Part shown: positions 1 through 11,000 of the stretch, piece after piece | Position numbering within the stretch: the first letter of the stretch is position 1 | How the letters are laid out: every line of letters begins with the position of its first letter | Source of the DNA: Hirundichthys speculiger | Lineage: Eukaryota > Chordata > Actinopteri > Beloniformes > Exocoetidae | Length of the DNA: 64,000 nucleotides | Direction: 5' to 3' | Assembly (NCBI GenBank): GCA_018398805.1 | Contig: JAGFBZ010000712.1 | Span: forward strand, 360,050-424,049 | Notes under the pieces: generated by a model | What the model saw: the letters and a program-made list of their open reading frames with translations, nothing else | Told to the model about the DNA's origin: nothing | Databases searched by the model: none | Translations under genes and position numbers: made by a program

Positions 1-140
1 GAATAACAATTCTTCCATTTCAGTTCAAACCTGTTCAGGGTTGCCACACCACAGCGATCTGCATGGTTTATTTGGGGCACAGGATTTACACACAATATAA
101 CACAACATAAAAATCATATTCTACTTTCTGGTAACTGTAG

Positions 141-260
141 ACCCAGATGAGACCTCCACTCTGGGGTTCTGGAACAGTACAGACGACTGGGTTGAGGCTG
201 AACCCACTGAGACCCGACTTCCTCCTGATCTCCTGGAGGTGTTCACTCAAGCAACAGAAG
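141..260 (+). CDS. Candidate internal exon, unidentified plus-strand gene
   Basis: Open segment preceded by a ...gtaactgtag acceptor and followed by a gtgaac donor, 120 nt, phase 1 in and phase 1 out. It reads with residues such as STDDWVEAEPTE and LLEVFTQATE, an acidic composition typical of linker exons. The next two candidate exons on this strand (440-502 and 2182-2241) have the same phase, so all three can be spliced without breaking the frame. The opposite strand also has a short ORF here, but it lacks splice context. The family is not recognised; an NLR or FIIND-type linker is possible but unproven. Confidence 0.35.
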
Positions 261-439
261 GTGAACCCCACAAGAAAGGACCTCTTGCTGTTTCATTCTC
301 AATACTAGTTTTGTAGAGTCAGAACATCTGTTTCAAATTTGTTGCTCTGGTTTTGAGGATTTCTCTGATTTAAGCTTTCAGGGCCAACATATGTGCAACT
401 TCATGACTTATTTTTTTGTACAATTCTTGGTGTGTACAG

Positions 440-502
440 AGGTGACAGAGTCACACCAGGTGGAGGTCTTTGAGGAGAAGGAGACATCTTTTACAGACAG
501 AG
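440..502 (+). CDS. Candidate mini-exon (TES-x-x-VE-x-FEE repeat type)
   Basis: 63-nt segment between a tgtacag acceptor and a strong gtgagt donor, phase 1-1. It encodes VTESHQVEVFEEKETSFTDR, plainly a paralogue of the exon at 2182-2241. Similarity at protein level plus identical phase suggests exon duplication inside one gene. Function unknown. Confidence 0.4.
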
Positions 503-1329
503 GTGAGTTGACTCCTGACTAGAGCATAATAAGCAACCAGATGTTTACATACAGATTACAGAAACCCACACAAATCATTTTTTCCATGCCTGACAGTTTT
601 AGATCAGTTGGTATTCTTGATTTTTATTCCATGTCAAATGTCAGTTTCATGACAGAATCTTTTGAGAATTTCTCCAAATTCACAAGTGTTAACTTGACTG
701 TGGCCTGATAAGCTAACTAACATTAAATTAACTGGAGACACCTTTGGATGTATTTTAAGGAACATCTTCAAACAGAACTCAAACAATAGACACTTTTGGG
801 TCGAATCAGGGATATTTTTGGCACTTATGGCTCAGTTAAGGTACTGGCAAGTGCTGCGTGGGCCAGACATGTCCAAACTTGGATTTTAAGCATGTGTTGC
901 ATGAGCCAGATCTGCCCAAAATTCCATAAACTAGTTCTGACTTGTAATACATCAAGTGTTGTGAGGGCCAAAGAAGATGAAGAATTGGGCCATGTCTGGT
1001 GGATGTGTAACTAAGTTTAGGCAGCCATACTCATCATGAATATAATGCCTTTAGTCAAAGCCATATAAGGGCCAAAGAAAACCACAGACAAAGGTCAATA
1101 ATGGGCCATACATCCTTGACTCATTGTGTGACATCATAAGGAAATCAAAATGAATCAACCAAGATATCACAAAAAGAGCCCATGTCTGGTTCATCCTTGG
1201 GTACAATTTCTAGGTACCCGAACCCAACCAACATCTGCATGTAGGGCCACTCTAAGTTGTAAATAGGTGGGGGGGGGAAAGGGATTACCTGGTAATATAT
1301 TGGCATCCTCCCCTTCCTGAATCTTAACG

Positions 1330-1780
1330 TAACCACCTTAACGTGGTGGAGGGGTTTGTGCGCTCGAATGATCCCAGAAGCTATGTTGTTGGGGGCATTT
1401 GCCCCTGGTAGGGTTACCCAAGGCAAACTGGTTTGGGGGGGACGGGCCAGACAAAGCACGATTCATTCGACTCTAATGAATGAAGCAAAAACAAGAACTC
1501 GATGTCCCTCACCCGGGCTAGGGTCACCGGGGCCCCAGCCTGGAGCCAGGCCTGGGTGAGGGGCTCGTCCGGGAGCGCCCGGTGGCCGGGCCTTTACCCA
1601 TGGGGCCCAGCCAGGCTCAGCCTGAACGGGTTACATGGGTTTGCCTCCCCGTGGGCCCATAGGAGTCGGGTGTGATCTGTTTTTGGGCGGCAGCCAAAAG
1701 TGTGAGCCTTGGCGTGCCCACCCCCAGCTGACTAAATTGGCTATTGGGACATGGAACGTCACCTCTCTGGGAGGGAGGTG
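1330..1780 (+). mobile_element. 5' fragment of a non-LTR retrotransposon (LINE)
   Basis: GC-rich stretch with repeated phrases such as gcccctggtagggt, gccaggcctgggtgaggggc and ggccgggcctttacccatgg, followed by a segment coding for LAIGTWNVTSLGGR. That segment resembles the start of the AP-endonuclease domain of the fish LINE family whose reverse transcriptase lies at 34.65-36.97 kb. The copy stops soon after the endonuclease start, so it is a 5' scrap with no coding capacity. Confidence 0.6.
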
Positions 1781-2181
1781 GCCCACATATGGCATGAGAT
1801 GCTGCAGTGGGGGCTGCAGCATCTCAAGATTCTGCTTCAAAAAATTAATGTTTGGACCTGGAGGGGAAAGAAACCTCAAGAATGCATCCAAATGATTGGT
1901 TTAGGGACATTAAAATGTGACAAGTGGCCATTACAGAATCCTGACCTCAATCCTCTGTTTGTAGGAGCAATAAGACCCACAAATTGGACTCATATCCATC
2001 AGTTCTGTGACAAAAAATCCCTGTAGGATATTGTTAGAAGCTTGTGGAGGGGTACTAAAACATTATACAGTTTATAGACAATTATACCAAAAGCTAATCA
2101 AAGTAAATCAACACTGAAAAAAGTCATATTATATATACCACCGCAGGTGAGTTATTTTCTCCACCTTTCTCTGTATTTAAG

Positions 2182-2241
2182 GGATGACAGAGTCACAGCC
2201 TGTGGAGGCCTTTGAGGAGGAGTCATCATTTCCAGACAAAG
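2182..2241 (+). CDS. Candidate mini-exon, paralogue of 440-502
   Basis: 60 nt between a tatttaag acceptor and a gtgagttc donor, phase 1-1, encoding MTESQPVEAFEEESSFPDK. Ten or more residues match the exon at 440-502. The two lie 1.7 kb apart with a LINE fragment between them. The parent gene begins upstream of the window and no later exon could be identified. Confidence 0.4.
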
Positions 2242-2249
2242 GTGAGTTC

Positions 2250-3810
2250 ACCTCTGACTATATAGCACAAGATCATAAGAAAAAAAAAAGAACTTACATT
2301 ACATCCTGTCTCTCCACTTCTTCAAGGTGCCCCTGAGACGACGTCTGATTCTCTTCAGATCCCGTGGATTCTGGTTGGACTGGTTGTGGGGTGCTGCTGG
2401 TCACATCGGTAGTCGTCTGCATTCTCTCGAGCTCTGCGGCACATTTGAACAACTCAGTAGGATTGATGGATCCCTGCCTTGACTGTTCAGCTGTTGCATT
2501 TACAAAGGTTTGAGGCAAATGAGAAGATGCTTCCTCGTTTGAAGAAAGAAGTCATTGCAGTGTTGTTCATACAGAACGAAACTGTACATGAAAATGAAGC
2601 TCTGAACAAGCTTGCATTTGAGAGCTTCAGCACTGGCCGTCAGATTTCTGCACTGACATGATTCTTGGGATGGTCTACGCCAGTCCTCTGTTTTGTAATA
2701 CTCATTCAAAGTGAATGGCTCCATGTATGCATACTATATTCTTAATAAAGGTGTAATAAGTGGACTAAGTGTACGCTTATGAAGGAAACCTCTCTCAGTC
2801 ATTATTTCAGGCCTCACCGGCCTCAGTAAACGTGGTGGTGGTAGTGTGATGGTCTGGGGCTGCTTCAGGACTGTTGTGGCGTATTTTATCGTCTCTGTTT
2901 TAGCCACTAAGACTAGGGATTCTGACTAAGACCAAGGAATAAACTTGAAAAACAAGACTTGGCGATGGCTGAATACAATTAATTTATTCTCCATTTGCAT
3001 GCAAAAGGGGGTCAGACCTACATCTCAGCAGTCGATGCAGGAAAGACAATTGAAAGACAGTAGGATTTAACAGAGTATGAGACCAAACATTTGAGATACC
3101 AACTCCTGCTGGCGCCCATGGCAGAGACTCTACGGAGAAACCCAGTCAGGTAGAAGGATCATGGTCAGAGTATATCAGGAATGACGCTTGTTCTTTACAT
3201 TCCTAAGCATAATATCACAGACCCACTTTCACGCATACTCTGAACAACAGGTCCAGATGACCTCTAGACTAGAGGTCTTCGGAACAACCCGAAAACCCAA
3301 GGTTCCGACCCAAATCGGGTCTCGAGTCCATTCACAAGACGTGACTCCGGATTCGGGTCGGAATCGGTACAGTTAGTCTCAGTTCCGGTCGGTGCTCTCT
3401 GACAGGCTGGGTTAGGGTTAGATCAACCCCTTCTTCTATATTTCTATTTGGTTCAGACATGGGGAACGATCTGGTTTTCAGAGCAGTTGTGAATGTGGAA
3501 CTATGAAAAATTGCAATTTATTGAATGACCGCAAGGGTCTAGCTCCCACAGTAAGACAATCTCCACTGACCTCCACGAAGGTACAACAGAAATAAACATT
3601 TTTACAGCCTGGTATGAAAAAAAAAAAAGGTTTTGTTTTCTACTGGAATTCACATCCATCACAAGTGTAGTGGGAATACTTTTTTAATGTTTCTCATCAG
3701 GTAAAATAGTCTTAAACCACAAATTTAAACATAATTAAGGTTGCCATGACATCATTATCTGGGCTTGTTTAGTAGTAGTGTATGTAAACTTCTTTTTTAA
3801 AAACATTTTG
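2250..3810. other. Repeat-rich stretch without a supported gene
   Basis: Holds a short minus ORF (2294-2518, acidic and Thr/Ser-rich, unrecognised), a Tc1 transposase scrap near 2820-2880 on the plus strand (phrase ggtggtagtgtgatggtctgg), and AT-rich DNA. No exon chain could be built. Confidence 0.4.
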
Positions 3811-4564
3811 GTACACACTAAAAAACCCTGGGTTATTTTCTCAACCTAACCACTGAGTTAAAGTGGTTGGGTACTTTCATTGGGTTAATCTAACCACTGT
3901 TGGGTTGTTTAATCTGACCCAGCTGTTGGATTATTAGTTGGGTCAGTTTTTTTTTTTTTTTATCATACCAGTCTATAGTAACCCAACCCCTGGGTCAATT
4001 TAACCCCATCTACTGAGTTATTGAAGATTCAAAAAGCATCAATTTCCTTTAAGCAGCCATTTCACAACTGACAAAGGGGCTGGATCCAGATGACACAATG
4101 AGCAAGGTTTGTTTCTCCTCATTTTTATCTTTAAAAAATTGTTTTGCTTATTAATTGTGGCAATAACTATACAGTAGTACTGAAGCTTACAGTAATTATT
4201 CACACACCACTGTAGTCCGCTATAGCAGACCAGTTGTCTTTATGTGAATTGCTATATACTTTGAGTCCCTGTTTTTAGTTAATTATTGTATACTTTAAGT
4301 TTGCTTGGCATATTACTTGTAGCTTACTATTTATACACTGGAAATATATTCCTTAAAGTTTACTCTTACTGTATGTACACAAGAGGGTGATGCATTTAAA
4401 AAAATCACTCACAAGACAGATTATTGAAAACACGTTGAATATATTTTCAAATATTTGAAACATTTAAAAAACAAAGACATATGAATTTAAGTCCTTCCTT
4501 ACTGGAAAAAAATGAAAGGAAAAAGTGCAAATAAATAACTGGATAGAGAAAAAAAACTGCACTT

Positions 4565-4677
4565 TCATGACTTTTTTTCATTAATTTGCTTGGCGTAGCT
4601 TATAATTTTGCATTTCTTTCTTATAATTCTTCTGACATCTTGCATGGTGGTGTCAGGGAATTTCACCTGGGCATGAG
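4565..4677 (-). CDS. Terminal exon: C-terminal half of BEN domain
   Basis: Acceptor cactcacag, then a frame reading AHAQVKFPDTTMQDVRRIIR and ending ...KQINEKKS stop. The V-KFP...DVRRII-KKC pattern is the usual end of a BEN domain. Phase 1 entry matches the donor of the exon at 5603-5819. Confidence 0.7.
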
Positions 4678-6349
4678 CTGTGAGTGGAAAACAGAGAACA
4701 AAACATTACCCCAATGTTATTTATCATCCACAATTAACACCTGTCATGGCAGGGAGTATGGTGTATTGGGTACATTTCAGAACTTAAAATGTAAAATAAA
4801 GGGACTGCACATCACAGCCCAGTCAGTCAGACTGAATAAGACAGGGTGGTAACTGAGTAGCAGAACAATGCATGCTGGGTAACTGAGTAGCAGAACAATG
4901 CATGCTGGGTAACTGAGTAGCAGAACAATGCATGCTGGCGGTGACATTGAATGCAAATCCTCTGTCATTTACGACAACTGAAAATCATTGATTGTTTTCC
5001 ATCATATGGAAGCATTAGTATGTATTGCAGGGCTATTCAATTGGCAGCCCATGGGCAACTTGTGGGCCCTACAGCGCCCTCTTGTGGTCCAACTGATACT
5101 ACATACTGAAAAGGAAAACATTCAAATGCTACTTTTTTGATGTTTTTTTTTTTTTGTCATTGCTTTTCTTCACATTTAGGCAAAAGAAATATTTTTATCT
5201 GGTGGCTAACTCTGCATAGTTCTTAAAGTCACAGGCACCTATTTTAGGCTACCACACAGTGTAGCCAAGCCTACAAGCCCAATCTGCATTTACACACCTT
5301 ATTTAAAACATTAAGTGTTTAATTAACTGATATATGCTATTAATTTATTCAGATTAATAATTGTTCACATACATAGACTATCGTCAATCATAAATATTCA
5401 ATATTTATAATGGACATAACACTGTACTTAAAAAACATGTGGCCTAGCTTAGGTGCTTAGTTTTAAAAAATAGCTGTGATGCATTGTTTTAATTTTATTT
5501 TATTTTATTTGCAGTACTGATAGTCTAAATGTGAGTGAGTGTCTCATTATAGCTATATCTTTACCCATTGTTCCAGTTTTGCCTTAAATAGAATGTACTC
5601 ACCAAATATAGCTTTCAGCTTGGTGTTATCCAGTGGTGGCTTTGATTCCACATCTTTGTGGGCCCCTGACTGCCTCCCGGTCAAACTTGAGTTGGACAGC
5701 GTCTCTTTGCCATAGATGAGCACCGCAAGATCCCCAATGTACAATGCTGAACTTGCAGTCCTCAGACACTTCAGCTTTAGTCTTTGGACTTTTACATCCC
5801 AACCTGGCATAAGAGGCACCTGCAAAACATTTTAATTAGGGCTGTCAAAGTTAACGCGTTAACGCTTGATTAACGCAAAATAATTTTAACGCAACAAATT
5901 TTTTTAACGCGCGATTAACACGAGCCGGCCGTTGATGTACAACAGTAGAAGGGAGAGTAGGTGTTGCCTCCAGGCTTCATGAGCCTCGGGCCTCTCCGTA
6001 GTTTGTCAAAACAGGAAGCCATGCACTGACGTCGACGGCCATGCAGCAGACAGACAGACGTAAACAAACCTCCGTGAGCAGTAGCTGGGATAAAATGGAT
6101 ACAAAAGATACTATTTTGAATGGTAAGTTCAGCTTCAAAACCTTGCCTGATGGCTAACTCCACAAGATAAATGTTGTTTGTGTTTGCTGTCGATGTGAAT
6201 TTAGTTACCACCGGAGTCCGACTACTGAAATATCACTTGTCGGCTAATCAGAGCGCGGATGCAGAGAGCCCCCCCCCCCCCCCCCCCCCCCCCCGTTTGA
6301 AGCAAACCACGAAAATATTTTGTATGAAGAACATAAGAGAAAATATTGA

Positions 6350-6384
<35 letters not shown>

Positions 6385-7983
6385 ATATAATGGATTTGGC
6401 ATTGTAGCAATAAATAAACATGCATTTGTCTTGCATAAGGCAAGCATTTGTGTACTCTCATATTAGGCAAGGCAACTTTATTTGTAGAGCACAATTCGTA
6501 CACAAGGCAATTCAAAGTGCTTTACAGATGCATAAAATCACAAGAAGGCAAATAGAATCATTCCATACAAGCATAAAAATAATCAATAATAAATAAAATT
6601 AATTAATAAAAAAACGAATTAATTGAATTAAAATGAAGAGTGCAGATAAAATCCTTCCAGTCATCATCTTCACATCTAAACAGAACTGTTTTCAGTCTGG
6701 ATCTGAACATTGTCAGAGTTCAGGTCTGTCTCACATCTTCTGGAAGACTGGTCCAGATTTTAGGAGCATAAAACTGAAATGCAGCTTCACCTTGTTTAGT
6801 CCTGACTCTGGACACCAGCAGGAGACCACTACCTGAGGTTCTCAGAGTCCAGGTTGGTTTATATGGATCTAACATGTCAGAGATGGACTTTGGGGCCATG
6901 AAGAGACTTGAACACAAGTAGAGCTGTTTTAAAGTCTATTCTCTGAGTGACAGGAAGCCAGAGACCTCAGGACTGGACTAATATGGTCGTATTTCCTGGT
7001 TCTAGTCAGGACTCGTATTAAAAAGAGTAATACAACTTGAAAAAGATCTGTATAAGGTAGATTTAGAACAGATAAAAATATGTGATTAATTTGAGATTAA
7101 TCATGATTAACTATTGACAGTCATGCGATTAATCTGATTAATTATTTTGAGAAATTGACAGCCCTAATTTTAATATTACTCAATGATGAAACTGTGGATA
7201 TTCTCATTTATCCAGGTCAATTCCATTCCCGCAACAGTTGAATCATAGGCAACTGGACTTAGATTTGTCTAGAAGACGTTTGCCTCTTATCCAAGTGGCT
7301 TCATCAGTTCTCAACGTTTCGATCTGACTAGTCCGCACTTCCAAATCCATCATGATTTGTATACATCCAGTACAAAGTTGATGAATGTGCTTTCTTTCTA
7401 ACTTATGTGTACAATCACAAAGTGTAAAGGGAAATTGTATAGCAAATCTTTACCCACATGAATAAACACATACATGATCAATGCATTTTGAGGTATTTAC
7501 CATATCATCAGGGTTAGACAACACTTGAGGAGAGGCAGGTGCACAAACTTGTCGGTCTGGTGTGGGTGTTGAGCAGGTGGATGCAAGAGTTGGGATTTGA
7601 GATCTGATTTTTTCTACAATTTCTTTCAGCGTTGGCACTACTGCTGGAAGCTCTGTAAAGGAAAACAAGACAACAAAAGTTTTGTGTCATTACTGTGTTT
7701 TGAGACCATTTGAAAACACTAAATTAAACATTTTTGTTATGAAGATGGTGACTGGAAGTAGAGCTGATTAGGCAGGAACAGGAAGCAGGAGGAGACTGAA
7801 TTAGCCATAACCTATATATGTATCTAAGAAAGGGAGAAATAATATCAGAAAATATGTGCTTCGGGCTTACTTTGACCGTTGATTTGGCTGTGATGGCGGT
7901 TGGATTGTCAACGGGCTCAGTGCGCATGCCTGGTCTCAATCAACCAATAGCAATTGAGAATTCACGTCACATTCGTGGAGGGT

Positions 7984-8025
<42 letters not shown>

Positions 8026-11000
8026 AAAAAAAATATTAAACTGGATTTACACGTATCTCAAAAATGACCCCCAGGATAGAAAAAAAAACTCGTAAATCCA
8101 CGGATCCGCAGAAAATTGACACCCCTGACAAGATCATGGCTAGAAAGAAAGTTGTTGGTTAAACCCAGTCCACTGGGTTAAAACAACCCAGAGTTGGGTG
8201 CAACCAATAGTGACCCAGGGGTTGGGTTAAAGTTGGGTTATTTTTTTTAGTTTTTTAGTGTGTAAACTAAGCACAAAAAGTAAGGAAATTTGTGTTCGGA
8301 AGACGATTTCTTTGCTGTAATAACACAATTTGGCAATAAATCTTATCCTGTTTGACAGCCAGTTTATTTCTCTTTTAAGTAGTGCCACATTTGTAAGAAT
8401 AATGCATTTGAGCAGCAGAGCCGAGGCTGTTGGCTGCACCCATGAAAGATTTGCCAAATCTTCTCTGCCAATGTCAAACAATGGTTTTTACATTTTCTAT
8501 TTTTTATGTTTTTTGCTGTTGCTATTGACTCTGCTGGTACCCCCAGGGCCATGCTCACTGGTCAAGAATCAGCAGCAACAGCTATTCATGTTATGAAGAA
8601 AAAAATAACTGTGGTTTGAAACTCATATCTTGTAAAACGAAAAAAAAAATGGCACCACAATAGATCCTGATTTTCAGAGTATGCCCATATTCATCTTGAA
8701 ATTTGGTAAACAGTCAGTTAAAGTTTCTAGCGTGAACTGACCTTCAGCAGATGGACCAGAGGGTAAATCCAGCTCAGAGGAAAGTGAAGGATTTATGGTT
8801 TGGAGATGACCGATCACCTTCTTGCAGGCTTCATCTCCCTTTTCGGTTACAATGTCAACGAAGCAGCTTGCCTTCTTAACACTGGTGTGGTTCTCTTCAA
8901 GGACTGACTTCATCTCCAGATCATTAAAGACCTTCTCAGTTACGAGGACCTGCATGAGTTGTGTAAGGGTTTCTTTTGAAACTTTTTTAACAAAGTCACT
9001 CATCATCTTGGAAAGCTCTTCCTCTACAGGAATAAAAACAGACAAATACTACGTTAGGACGTGCTAACAGGGACTAAGATGAAATCCAACAAGTAAAAGA
9101 ATTAACTAGGGCTGGGCAACGATTAAAATTTTTAATCGCGATTAATCGCATGATTTCCCTGATTAATCACGATTAATTGCATTGTCTACGCAAATTCAAA
9201 TAATAATTTCAAAAGTAGTGTAAAGAGCACTTTTATTTAAATGTTCTGCTGCCATATGAACTAAAGTGCCATAACATTTGTTGTTCAAACACTTTTAACA
9301 TCAGCACTTGTCAGTAACACATATTTAGTGTAAATCTCATCTTAAAAAATGTAAAATAAAATAAAGCTTATTGCCACTGCCAGGGCATTAATGTCATCTT
9401 CTGACACTCATCGCTGAGCATTGATGCTCCTTTCCATCTGCTGTTGAGTAAGTCATTGATCAAACTACCGTATCGGCCCGAATATAGGATGATATTTTAA
9501 TCTAGAAGTCATATTCTCAAAAATGGGGATCGTTTTATAATCGAGGAACAGACTTTCTGTCGTCATTACACATCTCTGCCGCTAGATGGAGCCGCACTAA
9601 AGTAACCAGCTAGAGAACAGCAGGACAGTGAACGCATGGAGCAGATCTGATATAAAATGGAGGAATGATGCGATCGTCTTGAACAAAGGGGTTTGAGAGT
9701 CGCAGTCCATATTTTTTTTTCAGACAGAATTGTTAATATTGCTACCTGAGTTGCTACCCGAACTGTAAAGTTCACAGACTTTTACCCTTCTCCATGTCTG
9801 TTTTAGCTTCTCTGCATGTTTACCTGACAATTATCTTCCGGTTCACAGCAGCCTTTTCAAACAAAAGCGTGTGAGCAACGTGCGTTAATGCACGATAAAA
9901 TAAATGTCGGCGTTAATAAATTAATGAGTTAACGCAGTAATAACGCATTAACTTGCCCAACCCTAGTATTAACACAATTCTCTGTAAAGCCTGATTTATG
10001 CTGCTACGTTGAACCGACAGCGTACCTACACTGAAAGCCCCACTGTACTTTGACATACTCTCTCCAAATGTTACTATGTGTCATAACACAACAAAAGTGA
10101 TTGGTCCGCTTGATTGATTTGTTCTTTTTCATCTTCGTATTTCCCGCTGCTACTCTTCTTCATCGTTTTCAAATCGGGTAAAACGATTATGAAATGTCAG
10201 CAAAAAATGTCTGATGCTCAACATTTATCAGCACCAACTCATGTAAGATGCAACTTATTTGTTCCGTTGCTTTGTCTGAGCTACATAAGGAAAGTAAACA
10301 AAAGGAAGCTCAGCCCTGCAGAAGAGAACCCACACTGCCATCTAGCAGTTGGTTGTGGAATTACAGAGTGACGCAAACAACGCATGAGAATAAACATCAA
10401 GGATGGCGTAGAGCCCAGGCATAGCCTAGATGTGTATCTGCGACATGGAAGCATAAATCAGGCTTAAGGGACATTTTGACAAAGAATCTATATAAATTTT
10501 ATGTGACACTATTATTGTTTATTTATGTTTTCTTTTTTTTTTAAGGCAGTGTCTCTCTATGCTTGTTGCCCTTTACTTATTACTTATTTGGTTTTTAAAA
10601 ACCTGATGATGTCCTGGTAGTTCAAAGCAGAGGCAGTTGTTTTGAACAATCGTTCTCATCAGCTGCAACCATCTAGGTCATTTTCAATAGTGGCTCTTGA
10701 ACGTGCTTTTGCGTCATTGGTTAAACTCTGCGCCTTCCCACTGTGATTGGTTGGGTACAACCAGTACAATTAGGGGAAATTAAAGTGAAAGTTAACAGAC
10801 CTAATTCTCATGAAGTGAGTATGGCCAGAGTATGTTAACCTTTACCTGTTGCAGCAGTTGGAAAGTCTGAATCATTCTGTGGTACAACTTTTGGCAAACG
10901 TTTTTCTGTTGGGGGCCAATGAAACAAGTTATTGTCAATTATAATGTAAATTGCATCACATCTTACTAGTATAACAGGTTTTTCTTGTTTTTCTTTCTCC

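Larger units (their letters stand above)
3812..8264. mobile_element. Possible composite DNA element with 14-bp terminal inverted repeats
   Basis: TACACACTAAAAAA at 3812-3825 is matched by its exact reverse complement at 8251-8264. Both termini are followed inward by repeated GGGTTA/TAACCC motifs typical of a common fish DNA-transposon family. Neither terminus has a partner close by, so they may bound one 4.45-kb unit. The unit encloses the last three exons (linker plus both BEN exons) of the PYD-CARD-BEN gene. TA occurs at both edges, but no longer target duplication is visible. Two separate truncated MITEs of the same family would look the same. Confidence 0.35.

Noticed and set aside
86..271. 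61-aa minus-strand ORF
   Set aside because: No splice or start context. The plus strand over the same bases has a better exon with acceptor, donor and phase-matched neighbours.
2294..2518. 74-aa acidic minus ORF
   Set aside because: Possibly coding in composition, but no family, no exon borders and surrounded by repeats.
4848..4938. Possible CRISPR-like array
   Set aside because: Three direct copies without spacers in a eukaryotic intron; a simple tandem repeat.
6222..6515. Overlapping ORFs with poly-Gly and YIYIYI runs
   Set aside because: Products of the poly-C run and the TA microsatellite.
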